From Aureimonas fodinaquatilis (GTDB lineage Bacteria > Pseudomonadota > Alphaproteobacteria > Rhizobiales > Rhizobiaceae): a stretch of DNA of 64,000 nt. The stretch covers positions 248,001-312,000 of the forward strand of contig NZ_VTWH01000003.1 of the NCBI RefSeq assembly GCF_008369445.1. The letters are read 5' to 3'. Both the position numbers and the translations under genes were made by a program. This document shows positions 1 to 8,042 of this stretch, piece after piece. The notes beneath the pieces were generated by a model. The model saw only the letters and a list, made by a program, of their open reading frames with translations. It was not told the origin of the DNA and ran no database searches. Positions within the stretch are counted from its first letter, which is position 1; each line of letters opens with the position of its first letter.

Positions 1-214
1 GGCCGCGTTCCATAACGGTGCCGACCAGGATGAACAAGGGCACGGCAACCAGCAGAAATGAATTCATGGAGGAAAACATGGTCTGCGACAAAAGGTCGAG
101 CGGCATTGAGGTGAAAAGCCACAGGGAAGCAACGCTGGCCAGCGCCAGCGCAACGGCCAGTGGAATGCCCAGCATGCTCAGTCCGAAAAAGGTGACGAGG
201 AGAAAGACCGACAT
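1..214 (-). CDS. dctM: TRAP transporter large permease (DctM), N-terminal part, cut by window edge
   Basis: This is the large membrane subunit of a tripartite ATP-independent periplasmic transporter, which carries a carboxylate-type solute through the inner membrane using an ion gradient. Only about 71 N-terminal codons are visible. They encode a hydrophobic start (MSVFLLVTFFGLSMLGIPLA) followed by the SMNSFLLVAVPLFILVG segment typical of the family. The ATG lies 3 bases after the stop of the small permease gene, so the two are translationally linked in a dctP-dctQ-dctM operon. The rest of the gene is outside the window. The solute cannot be read from the sequence. Confidence 0.88.
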   Translation of the reverse strand, partial: MSVFLLVTFFGLSMLGIPLAVALALASVASLWLFTSMPLDLLSQTMFSSMNSFLLVAVPLFILVGTVMERG

Positions 215-217
215 TGT

Positions 218-769
218 TCAATGTCCTGAGCTGATGGAAACATCGGCATGGGCAATTTCACCCGCCGGAATTCCAAGTTCGGGAAGAGCAATCAAATCAC
301 GGCGGGTTTGCAGCGAATCCAGAATTGCCAATATTGCAATCACGGCGGAAACCGGCATCACCATGCCAATCACCCACATGGGTATGGGCAGCGTGGCGGC
401 GGTTTCGTTCATCATCATCTGCTGGCGCATCAGGGTGAACCCGGTCCAGCCCATCAAGCCGAAGAAGAAGACAGATGAGCCGACATAGATCGGCACTGCG
501 AGATGCTGGAACAGCCGTCGCCCCATAACCAGAAAAATCACCACCCGGGCGCTTTCCACAGTTCTGAAACCTGCGGCCAGACCCAGAAAAACCATCCAGA
601 TGAACAGGAAGCGTGTGGCCTCTTCTGTCCAGGGCAATGGATGGCCACTCAGCCGACCAATCACCTGTAACAGAACGACGATCAGAACCCCGGCGCACGC
701 GATCCCGGCGGCCACATCCGCCACAATCCGAATAACCTTGTCCAGCATTGAACTGATTGAACGACGCAT
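218..769 (-). CDS. dctQ: TRAP transporter small permease (DctQ)
   Basis: A 183-residue protein with four hydrophobic segments, the size and layout of the small TRAP permease that bridges the binding protein and the large permease. The family motif around WTEEATRFLFIWMVFLG (roughly residues 45-61) is clear. The reading frame continues upstream to 964, but that extension overlaps dctP. I therefore start at the ATG at 769, which has a modest AAGG-type ribosome site and gives the usual N-terminus. It lies 79 bases after dctP and 3 bases before dctM. DctQ identity is secure; the substrate is not. Confidence 0.88.
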   Translation of the reverse strand: MRRSISSMLDKVIRIVADVAAGIACAGVLIVVLLQVIGRLSGHPLPWTEEATRFLFIWMVFLGLAAGFRTVESARVVIFLVMGRRLFQHLAVPIYVGSSVFFFGLMGWTGFTLMRQQMMMNETAATLPIPMWVIGMVMPVSAVIAILAILDSLQTRRDLIALPELGIPAGEIAHADVSISSGH

Positions 770-848
770 TTGATTGCCCTTTTTCGCAAAGCTGCGGGGA
801 CAGATGGAAGGCCGGTACTGTGCCAAAGGGCAAAGTACCGGCGAGGCA

Positions 849-1844
849 TCAGTTCGCGGTGACGAAAGCGCGTGTGCGATCGAAGAAAGCCTGATCTTTG
901 ACCAGTGCAGAGAATTCTGCATCCAGACTTGTGGCCACGTCGATGAACGCCTTGCGTTGCTCATCAGTCAATTCGTTGACCTCCATGCCATTGGCTTTCA
1001 GCGTTTCAATTGATTTCTCAATATCAGCCGCGTCATTTTCGGCCTTCCAGGCTTCCGTTTCCACGGCGGCCTCATTCAGCGCAGTCTTGAACTCGTCGCT
1101 CAGGCTTTCATAGCGCGCGGGATTCATGCCCAGCACCCATGCATCCGCAATGTGGTTGCTGATTGTCGCGTATTTCTGCACTTCATACAGTTTTGCGCTC
1201 ACAGGCACGTTGATCGGATTTTCCTGCCCATCCACGACTTTCAACTGCAAAGCGTTGTAAACCTCGGCAAACGCCATTGGCGTTGGCGCGGCGCCCATTG
1301 CCCCGAAAAACTCGACCCAGAGCGGGTTGTTCGGTACGCGCAGCTTCATGCCTTTGAGGTCGGCAGGCGAAGTGATGGGCAGTTTGGAATTGGTAATCTG
1401 GCGCAGCGGGCGGGACCAAAGGTCAATGCCCTGAATGCCGATTTTGCTGAGATCCGACTGAAGCTCCTGGCCCGGTTCGCCATCCAGATAGGCACGCAAC
1501 TGATCAATATCGCGGAACTGGTAAGGAATGGCGATCGCTGTGAATTTAGGGTTGAAGGTAGCGTAAAGCGATGTCGAATTGAGCAGCATGTCCAGCGAAC
1601 CGCCAGCCAACTGCTTGACCGCGGCCGACGGATCGCCGCCATACAATGTGCCGTTCGGGAAAACTTTGATGGTCAGTTCGCCGTTGGTCTTGGCAGACAC
1701 GAGTTCTGCAAACTTGTTCGCAGCCAGCGTGATCTCGGACGTATCGGGATCGGGCGTGGACAAGGTCAAGGTTTCCGCATGTGCAAATGTAGCGGACAAC
1801 ATTGCGGCTGCGGCAAACAGGCTGCGGATGGTCAGTTTTTTCAT
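849..1844 (-). CDS. dctP: TRAP transporter solute-binding protein (DctP)
   Basis: A 331-residue periplasmic binding protein with a Sec signal peptide (MKKLTIRSLFAAAAMLSATFAHA, cleavage after AHA). The mature part follows the DctP fold: FAELVSAKTNGELTIKVFPNG near the start, and KGMKLRVPNNPLWVEFFGAMGAAPTPMAF in the middle, where the conserved Arg (in LRVP) normally forms the salt bridge with the carboxylate of the ligand. A good GGAGG ribosome site precedes the ATG. It is the first TRAP gene and lies 216 bases after the ABM monooxygenase gene on the same strand, so the whole 3730-to-1 stretch may be one catabolic operon. Confidence 0.92.
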   Translation of the reverse strand: MKKLTIRSLFAAAAMLSATFAHAETLTLSTPDPDTSEITLAANKFAELVSAKTNGELTIKVFPNGTLYGGDPSAAVKQLAGGSLDMLLNSTSLYATFNPKFTAIAIPYQFRDIDQLRAYLDGEPGQELQSDLSKIGIQGIDLWSRPLRQITNSKLPITSPADLKGMKLRVPNNPLWVEFFGAMGAAPTPMAFAEVYNALQLKVVDGQENPINVPVSAKLYEVQKYATISNHIADAWVLGMNPARYESLSDEFKTALNEAAVETEAWKAENDAADIEKSIETLKANGMEVNELTDEQRKAFIDVATSLDAEFSALVKDQAFFDRTRAFVTAN

Positions 1845-2060
1845 GGTATTCCTCCCATTGGGTCGTCAGGCTGGCATGGTGTTGGCATGCTCGTTCGGTT
1901 TTATTCACCTGGCATTTTCCGGCACGCTGGACCGTTGCAGGCAATTTCACAACCACCAGAAACGCCCTAACTCTTTGTTTCTTATCATTTTACTCCCATT
2001 GAGCTGCGTTCGTTCAACGAGAAATTCTCAAAACGCGCCGGCAGTCACTCCGCTCAGTCT
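1845..2060. other. Intergenic spacer between ABM monooxygenase and dctP genes
   Basis: 216 bases without a convincing gene. The dctP ribosome site (GGAGG) lies at its left edge. I see no strong terminator, so transcription may run through from the dehydrogenase gene. An internal dctP promoter is possible, but no clear hexamer pair stands out. Confidence 0.4.
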
Positions 2061-2375
2061 TCACGGATAGTGCCGCGTGGCGAAGCGAACGGGCCGCTCC
2101 TCCACAATCAGCGGCGGAAAGGCACTCTGGAAACGCTTGAGGTGCGGCGTTTCCAGATGGGCATTGAAGGCGGCGCGGCTGTCATAGACCTCGTAAAAAA
2201 TGACGGTATCGCCCAGTCCGTCCGGGCAGATCACATCAAACTGCCGGCACGCAGGTTCATCGGCAAGCGAATGGCGGGCGTCATCCTGCGCAATTTCCAG
2301 AAAAGCCGAACGTTGGCCCGGCTTGACCTGAAATTCGGCAATAACCACAAATGCCGAAGCTTTCATCTCACTCAC
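2061..2375 (-). CDS. Antibiotic-biosynthesis-monooxygenase (ABM) domain protein
   Basis: A 104-residue single-domain protein of the dimeric alpha+beta barrel ABM/YgiN family. It shows the family pattern: a first strand FVVIAEFQVKPGQRSAFLEI, a central DVICPDG...TVIFYEVYDSRAAFNAHLETPHLK block, and a short C-terminal tail. Members are cofactor-free quinol oxygenases or act on small metabolites, often next to sugar-acid or quinone catabolic genes. Its ATG overlaps the stop of the upstream dehydrogenase gene by ATGA, so the two proteins are coupled. Whether it is an enzyme or a small-molecule-binding accessory protein cannot be decided here. Confidence 0.8.
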   Translation of the reverse strand: MSEMKASAFVVIAEFQVKPGQRSAFLEIAQDDARHSLADEPACRQFDVICPDGLGDTVIFYEVYDSRAAFNAHLETPHLKRFQSAFPPLIVEERPVRFATRHYP

Positions 2376-3730
2376 TCTGCTGCAAGCGTGGCGGGCCGAA
2401 AGCGATTTTCCATCTCCCGCCGCAGGTTGACCACGTCCAGATCCTTGACGATTTCAACATCATCAAAAGACACAATCTGGTCTTTCCGGATAGGGCGCTT
2501 GAGTTTGACATTGTGCGCAAGTCCAATCGGCAGCGCCTTCAGATCAAGGCTGCGGCTGGCCGGAATGGCGTTGGCCCAGACTGCATAGCCGCCTTCGCCA
2601 TCCAGCATCTCGCCGGGCTGCATGTCTTTTTTCGCGGTTGCAACCGCATCTCCGCGAAACTCCTTCGAGCAGCCGGTCGGCTCGTTGCGCAGGACTGCCG
2701 ACAGAACGCTGACGGATGTTTCAAGGCCAATGATGTGGAATGGCCGCCACATGGAGGCATACCAGCCTGACGGGTCCGTCAGCAGGCCATATTGTTTGAA
2801 GCAGGCACGTGCATATTCATTATGTGCCTTGAACGTGATGAAGACACCGTAACGAATATTGTTGAACACTTCGCGGCCATCCGGCTCCTGACTGGCGGCA
2901 ATGTCCACCAGGCCGGAACGAGCCATGCGGCCGCCATCGGCCGCCGGGCGAAACACGCGTGCCAGATCCTGCAAGCCTGCCGGCGGAAAAGCCAGACCGT
3001 CATCCGGACAATCCAGCCCGGTACCATTGGCCACGGCTGCCATTTCAATGGCGGCCTTTGTGCCATCAGTGAAGGAATTGTACATTTTAGGGTTGAAGTC
3101 GCCCTGCCTTACCTCTTCCTCGGTCCAGCCGAAAAAGCTCCAGACCGTATCCGGTGTCGAGTAGCGGTACCGTGGCTCGAAATTCATGCCTTTGCCGGCG
3201 GAAGTTACTTCAAAGCCCGTGGCGCGCGCCCAGTCCACCAGTTCGCAGATCAGCGCCGGCTGGTCGCCATAGGCCATGGAATAGATAACACCGGCTGCGC
3301 GGGCTTTTTCCGCCAGAATTGGCCCGACCATCACGTCGGCCTCAACATTGACCATGATGACATGCTTTTTGCTGTCAATCGCCCCCAGCGCATGGCGTGT
3401 TCCGGCTATAGGATGGCCCGTTGCTTCAATAACGCATTCTATTTCATCGCAATCAAAGATGTCGCCGGCATCGCTGGTTATGTAAGTTTTGCCGGTTTTG
3501 AGAGCATCGCCGCAGCTGCTGGCCTCGTAACGCTCTTCCGGCCAGCCGACACGCTGCAGGGATTCCCGCGCCTTGCCGACGTCCAGATCAGCAATGGCAA
3601 CCACATGAAGACCATCAATTCGCTGTGCCTGAGCCAGCACCATGGAGCCGAACTTGCCTGCACCAATCAGCGCAACCCGAACGGGCTTGCCGTCAGCCGC
3701 TCGCAACGAAAGAAGAGATGAGAGATTCAT
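2372..3730 (-). CDS. NAD(P)-dependent oxidoreductase with C-terminal SAF domain (COG4091-like)
   Basis: A 452-residue protein with an N-terminal Rossmann fold (VALIGAGKFGSMVLAQ, about residues 19-34), a middle region resembling homoserine dehydrogenase or Gfo/Idh-type enzymes (EATGHPIAGTRHALGAI), and a C-terminal SAF domain (about residues 390-440, with HNVKLKRPIRKDQIVSFDDV). This architecture matches the predicted homoserine dehydrogenase-SAF family, often mislabelled as flagellar protein FlgA because of the SAF domain. Family members occur with sugar-acid transporters, and this one leads an apparent operon with an ABM protein and a TRAP system. The substrate is unknown; a branched or acidic sugar derivative is an inference. 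Confidence 0.8.
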   Translation of the reverse strand: MNLSSLLSLRAADGKPVRVALIGAGKFGSMVLAQAQRIDGLHVVAIADLDVGKARESLQRVGWPEERYEASSCGDALKTGKTYITSDAGDIFDCDEIECVIEATGHPIAGTRHALGAIDSKKHVIMVNVEADVMVGPILAEKARAAGVIYSMAYGDQPALICELVDWARATGFEVTSAGKGMNFEPRYRYSTPDTVWSFFGWTEEEVRQGDFNPKMYNSFTDGTKAAIEMAAVANGTGLDCPDDGLAFPPAGLQDLARVFRPAADGGRMARSGLVDIAASQEPDGREVFNNIRYGVFITFKAHNEYARACFKQYGLLTDPSGWYASMWRPFHIIGLETSVSVLSAVLRNEPTGCSKEFRGDAVATAKKDMQPGEMLDGEGGYAVWANAIPASRSLDLKALPIGLAHNVKLKRPIRKDQIVSFDDVEIVKDLDVVNLRREMENRFRPATLAAE

Positions 3731-3999
3731 TAAACAACGTCCTCAAATAGGGAATGAGTGAGGAGTGTCCCTAATGATGTCCGCTTGAACTCTCCCGATG
3801 GCTGCCAAGCGCATTTCCGCCTCTTGATGGGCGCGATATGCGTAAAATTCCAACGGGGAAAGTGCGATATCAACCGTCACTCCCAGCTGCCTCCCGAGCA
3901 ACCTTGATCAAAGGTTAGGACGGTCGTGAAATTAGCTCAATTTAGAAATTTCGGATTAATGATTAGCTGTTCTAAACTTTTACCCGGGTGAGCCAGGGT
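3731..3999. other. Intergenic region upstream of the dehydrogenase-TRAP operon
   Basis: 269 bases without a gene. It must hold the promoter of the leftward dehydrogenase gene. The part near 3930-3975 is AT-rich and contains two direct copies of ATTAGCT (3931-3937 and 3962-3968) and an inverted pair TTAGAA (3942-3947) / TTCTAA (3970-3975). These may form a regulator site, but no factor can be named. Confidence 0.35.
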
Positions 4000-5550
4000 T
4001 CAGAGCATTGCCCGCAGCGTTTCCAACTTGTCTGCCTCACTGGCCGGTTTGTCCCAGCGTATGCGTGATATGCGCGGAAACCGCATGGCCAGGCCGGAGC
4101 GATGGCGGAGCGAAGCGTTCAACCCTTCAAATGCCACCTCGATGACAAGTTTGGGCGCCAGTTGACGCACAGGTCCAAAGCGCTGGGTTGTGTTCTTGCG
4201 CACAAAGCGGTCCAGTTCGCGCAGCTCTTCATCGGTGAAACCGAAATAGGCTTTGCCCACTGGTACAAGGTCTTCACCCTCCCAGAGACCAAAGGTGAAG
4301 TCGCTGTAAAAGCCGGAGCGCTTGCCGTGGCCGCTTTGGGCATAAAGCAACACGGCATCAATGATTTTAGGGTCTCGCTTCCACTTGAACCACGGGCCAC
4401 GCGGACGCCCGGCCAGATAGGGCGAGTCCCGCCGTTTGATCATCACGCCCTCGATGACCGGCGCATGGGGTGCGGCGCGCAGCCGTGCCAGATCATCCCA
4501 GGTGGTGAATGGCAAAAGCGGTGAAAGGTCGATCTGCGGGCTGTCGAAGTTCAGTTCTCCCAGTATTTCGCGCCTTTTGGCCAGTGGCAACGGCCGCAGG
4601 TCCTCTCCCTGCCAGAGCAAAACGTCGTAAAGCCGCAGCCCGGCAGGGTGGCTTTGCAGCATTGCACGGCTGACCGCTTTGCGGCCAAGCCGTTTTTGTA
4701 AGTCGGCAAAGGGTGCGACATCTTCCATTCGGCGGATCAGCAATTCGCCATCCACTGCGCCGTCAAAGTTCATGGCGTCGATAATGTCGGGAAAGGCCGC
4801 ACCAATCTCTTCGCCGGTGCGCGAATACAACCGCCGGAGACCGCCTTCGGAAACCGCCTGAACGCGGATGCCATCCCACTTCCATTCGGCAAAATGTTCC
4901 TCAGGGTCCAAACCCGCCAGTTCTTCCGGTGTGATGGGGGTGGAAAGCATGACCGGGCGGAAAGGCGCCTGCGCAGGGGCGGGCGGTTCCCCACCGGCCA
5001 GCCACTCGAACATTGGCAGAAAAGGCGGTTCCAACCCATGCCAGATTTCCTCAATCTCTTCCACGCTGCGGCAGCCTGTCTGCGCCAGCGCAACCCGCGC
5101 CAGCCTGGCAGAAACGCCGATGCGCAAATTGCCGGTGGCGAGCTTTAGAAAAGCCAGTCGCTCAGGCGGTGTCAGGCTGTCCAAAAGGTCGGCTACCAAA
5201 GCGGGAAGCGCCATTTTGCCCGTCTCACGCAGGAGAGTTACGGCCTGCGCCACGCTGACGTCTGTGCGTTGGGCAGGTTCTGTTGGCCAGATCAGCGAAA
5301 TTGTTTCTGCCAGATCTCCCACGTAATCGTAGGACAAGGCAAACAGCCGCTCATCAACCCGCTCGGCTGCCAGGCGTTTCAACAAGGATGGCGAAACCTG
5401 CCGCAAATTCAAAGTGCCGGTCAGCGCGGCCAAAGCCCAGCCGCGATCCGGATCGGGGGTATCGCGCAGATAGTGCGAAAGGATTGTCAGCTTGGCATTT
5501 CGCCCGGCTGTAAAAGCCAGCCGCTCCAGAAGTCGCGCAAAGGCTTTCAT
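4000..5550 (-). CDS. ATP-dependent DNA ligase, DNA-damage-response type
   Basis: A 516-residue ligase matching the family annotated as cisplatin damage response ATP-dependent DNA ligase (TIGR04120 type). An N-terminal helical DNA-binding domain (residues 1-190) is followed by the adenylation domain. The nucleotidyl-acceptor lysine is K224 in motif I (EWKWDGIRVQ), followed by SRTGEE, VDGELLI and KWKRDP (motifs III-V), then the OB domain with KVGKAYFGFTDEE-like residues and an RFPRISRIRWDK end. It seals nicked DNA. Its start overlaps the exonuclease stop by ATGA, a pairing conserved in this ligase-exonuclease system. It is the last gene of the repair operon starting at 9271. Confidence 0.93.
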   Translation of the reverse strand: MKAFARLLERLAFTAGRNAKLTILSHYLRDTPDPDRGWALAALTGTLNLRQVSPSLLKRLAAERVDERLFALSYDYVGDLAETISLIWPTEPAQRTDVSVAQAVTLLRETGKMALPALVADLLDSLTPPERLAFLKLATGNLRIGVSARLARVALAQTGCRSVEEIEEIWHGLEPPFLPMFEWLAGGEPPAPAQAPFRPVMLSTPITPEELAGLDPEEHFAEWKWDGIRVQAVSEGGLRRLYSRTGEEIGAAFPDIIDAMNFDGAVDGELLIRRMEDVAPFADLQKRLGRKAVSRAMLQSHPAGLRLYDVLLWQGEDLRPLPLAKRREILGELNFDSPQIDLSPLLPFTTWDDLARLRAAPHAPVIEGVMIKRRDSPYLAGRPRGPWFKWKRDPKIIDAVLLYAQSGHGKRSGFYSDFTFGLWEGEDLVPVGKAYFGFTDEELRELDRFVRKNTTQRFGPVRQLAPKLVIEVAFEGLNASLRHRSGLAMRFPRISRIRWDKPASEADKLETLRAML

Positions 5551-6566
5551 TCCGGCTCGTCCTCATAACCAACCAGACGCAATGGGCGAGCAGCTATGCC
5601 TGCCAGTTCGCACCATCGCAGCAGGCCATCTTCAGCGCCATGGGTGATCCACACTTCCTGCGGGGCAAGTTCGGTGATTGTCGAAGTCAATTGCGGCCAG
5701 TCCACATGGTCGCTGATAACCAGCGGCAGTTCCACCCCGCGTTGCCGCGCACGTGCCCGCACGGTCATCCAGCTGGAGGCATAGGAAAGAACCGGGTCGC
5801 GGAATCGCTGCACCCATGGTGAGGCAAAGGCAGAGGGGGGCGCAAGAATGAGCCTGGCGTCTCCCGGATCGCTTGCACTGACCAGCTCGCCCAAATCGAT
5901 GCCCTGCTCAATGTGGTAATCACACAAGCGCTTCAGGGCACCGTGTATGGCAATGGGCCCGGTATGTCCGGCAGCACGGGCCAAGGCTATGACCCTTTGT
6001 GCTTTGCCCAGCGCATAGGCACCGACAAGATGAGGGCGATCAGGAAATTCCGCCATGCTGGCCAGCAGACGCGAGGCCTCTCCCATCGGGTCCGGGTGGC
6101 GGAAAACCGGCAAGCCAAAGGTTGCCTCAGTGATGAACACATCACACGGAACCGGTTCCCAAGGTGCGCAAACCGGGTTTGGCGTGCGGCAATAATCACC
6201 TGAAACCAGAATACGGGGGCCGTTGTCGGGAGTTACAAGAATCTGCGCGGAGCCGAGCACGTGTCCCGCTGGGTAAAACTCGACCGTGACGCCGCCAATC
6301 CGAACTTTACCTTCGGCAACCTGCCTGGCTGCTGTAAAATCCTCGCCATAGCGAATTGCCATGATTTCGAGCGTTTGCCGGGTCGCAAGCACAGCTCCAT
6401 GGCCAGCCCGCGCATGATCGGCATGACCGTGGGTGATCAATGCCCGCGCAACTGGCACCAAAGGGTCGATGAAAAAATCCCCCGGCGCGCAATAAAGGCC
6501 GGCATCTGTCGGGTAGATGATGTCCTGTGCCTGCAAGCGCGCCAAACTCCAATGCTCCGTTTCCAT
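5547..6566 (-). CDS. Ligase-associated MBL-fold DNA exonuclease
   Basis: A 339-residue metallo-beta-lactamase/beta-CASP protein of the ligase-associated DNA damage response exonuclease family (TIGR04122 type), related to SNM1 and CPSF-73 nucleases. The metal motif HGHADHA is at residues 46-52, a second metal segment is AGHVLGSAQILV, and the beta-CASP part carries VGAYALGKAQRVI and VISDHVDWPQL with a late H-containing EVWITHG segment. The family probably trims damaged DNA ends before ligation. It ends in an ATGA overlap with the ligase gene and begins 36 bases after the UdgX-fusion gene, so all are likely on one transcript. Confidence 0.9.
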   Translation of the reverse strand: METEHWSLARLQAQDIIYPTDAGLYCAPGDFFIDPLVPVARALITHGHADHARAGHGAVLATRQTLEIMAIRYGEDFTAARQVAEGKVRIGGVTVEFYPAGHVLGSAQILVTPDNGPRILVSGDYCRTPNPVCAPWEPVPCDVFITEATFGLPVFRHPDPMGEASRLLASMAEFPDRPHLVGAYALGKAQRVIALARAAGHTGPIAIHGALKRLCDYHIEQGIDLGELVSASDPGDARLILAPPSAFASPWVQRFRDPVLSYASSWMTVRARARQRGVELPLVISDHVDWPQLTSTITELAPQEVWITHGAEDGLLRWCELAGIAARPLRLVGYEDEPE

Positions 6567-6602
6567 AAACCACCGCAGCGGTGAACCGGTTCCCCGGCAT
6601 GG

Positions 6603-8042
6603 CTAAGCCGAGGAAATTCTGCTTGCCTTCCAAGCCGTTCCAATGTCTTCAGTCAGTTCTGCCAGCGCTTTGGCGCGCTCGGCAGGATCTTTCACACGCA
6701 ATATGTAGGATGGGTGCCACGAAATCAGCACCGAACCGCCATGCATGGTGGATTCAACCTGCCCGCGGCGGCCGGCCATCGGTGCGGAATTGCCGGTGAG
6801 GGCATAAGCGGCTGAGGCGCCGAGTGCCAGCACCATGCGTGGTTGAATGAAGGCCAGTTCCAAACCCAGCCACCAGCGGCAATGCTGAATTTCCTGCCGG
6901 TTGGGGCTTTGATGCAGCCGCAATTTGCCGCGTGGGGTGAATTTGAAATGTTTCACCGCATTTGTCAGCCAGGTCTGCTCCGGGTCCACGCCTGCTTCTC
7001 GCGCCGCAGCGCGCAGAATTTGACCGGCAGGACCGACAAACGGGCGACCTTCCAGATCTTCCCGGTCACCCGGTTGTTCACCCACCATCATCAGGCTGGC
7101 TGTTGGCGGCCCTTCACCCCAAACTGTTTGCGTGGCTGGCTCGCACAGCCCGCAACGGCGGCATTGCAATGCGCCCTCACATGCCTCTTCCAAAGTCGCG
7201 GGCAGTTCAGGCGATTGTGGCATGGTTGCGCGGTAGCGGGTGGAAACGGCCGCAGCACCGGGGCGCGGCGCTGTTGCTGCGGCTTCCTGCATCCGCTCCA
7301 CTCGGGCTTGCGCATCGCGCAACATATCCGGGATCAATTGGGTTTCCGGAAGGTTTTTCCAATATTTTTTCGGCATTTCAGAGCGCATGGCATCCAGCTT
7401 GATGCGGGCCGGATTGAAGATATTGGCGAAATAGGTTGCCCAAAGTGTTTCCGATGCATCCTCGGGAAGATCCGGCCGCACCCCGCCAGGGCAAAAGCTT
7501 AGCCGCCCATTATCAAACCGCGCGGTCAGGCGCGGCGTGGCGATCATCCAGTCCATGTCTGCAAAGCGTTTCACAAAGAAGGAACTGCCCGGGATCAGCG
7601 TGGCATGTTCAGGCTCAAACCACGCAGCAAAACGGCGGCGGCCTTCCGCGGGCAATTCGCGAAAACGCACGAAGGCGTGCATTTTGTGAATGTCGCGGCG
7701 AACCGATTTCGCCATCAGGTTCAGCCTGTGGCCGAGCGGGTCAGCATGTGAAAGCGGATCGCCCTGACGCCGGTCAAGTTGCCAGAGTGCCTGATACAGA
7801 AGGCTCAGCCGCTCTGGCGCTGAATGCCAGATCACTGAACCGGCAAGTTTAATGAAAGCTGGCGGCACGTGGGCCTGATGCAGACCGGGTTCATCCGGCA
7901 AGGATTGTGCTTCAAACAGGCTGGCGCTGTTTCCAGTCCAGTCAATGTCAACCGGCGCGATGCGGTGGCCGATGGCGGTTCTTGCCGCAGCGCGCCAAGC
8001 TTCAAACATGCCAATATCGGGCAATGTTACGGAGTAAGTCAC
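6603..8042 (-). CDS. DUF4130-UdgX fusion: uracil-DNA glycosylase superfamily protein
   Basis: A 479-residue two-domain protein. Residues 1-250 are the DUF4130 domain usually found with the partner radical SAM protein. Residues 285-479 are a family-4-like uracil-DNA glycosylase domain with iron-sulfur cysteines C294, C297 and C388 (C300 lies nearby), the GEQPGD catalytic motif at 321-326, FVGPAG at 335-340 and the late HPSY motif at 443-446. The UdgX signature loop is present as KLRLH (373-377), keeping the His that in known UdgX forms a covalent bond to uracil-containing DNA. I start at the GTG at 8042, which overlaps the upstream stop (GTGA); longer starts run into the radical SAM gene. Confidence 0.92.
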   Translation of the reverse strand: MTYSVTLPDIGMFEAWRAAARTAIGHRIAPVDIDWTGNSASLFEAQSLPDEPGLHQAHVPPAFIKLAGSVIWHSAPERLSLLYQALWQLDRRQGDPLSHADPLGHRLNLMAKSVRRDIHKMHAFVRFRELPAEGRRRFAAWFEPEHATLIPGSSFFVKRFADMDWMIATPRLTARFDNGRLSFCPGGVRPDLPEDASETLWATYFANIFNPARIKLDAMRSEMPKKYWKNLPETQLIPDMLRDAQARVERMQEAAATAPRPGAAAVSTRYRATMPQSPELPATLEEACEGALQCRRCGLCEPATQTVWGEGPPTASLMMVGEQPGDREDLEGRPFVGPAGQILRAAAREAGVDPEQTWLTNAVKHFKFTPRGKLRLHQSPNRQEIQHCRWWLGLELAFIQPRMVLALGASAAYALTGNSAPMAGRRGQVESTMHGGSVLISWHPSYILRVKDPAERAKALAELTEDIGTAWKASRISSA

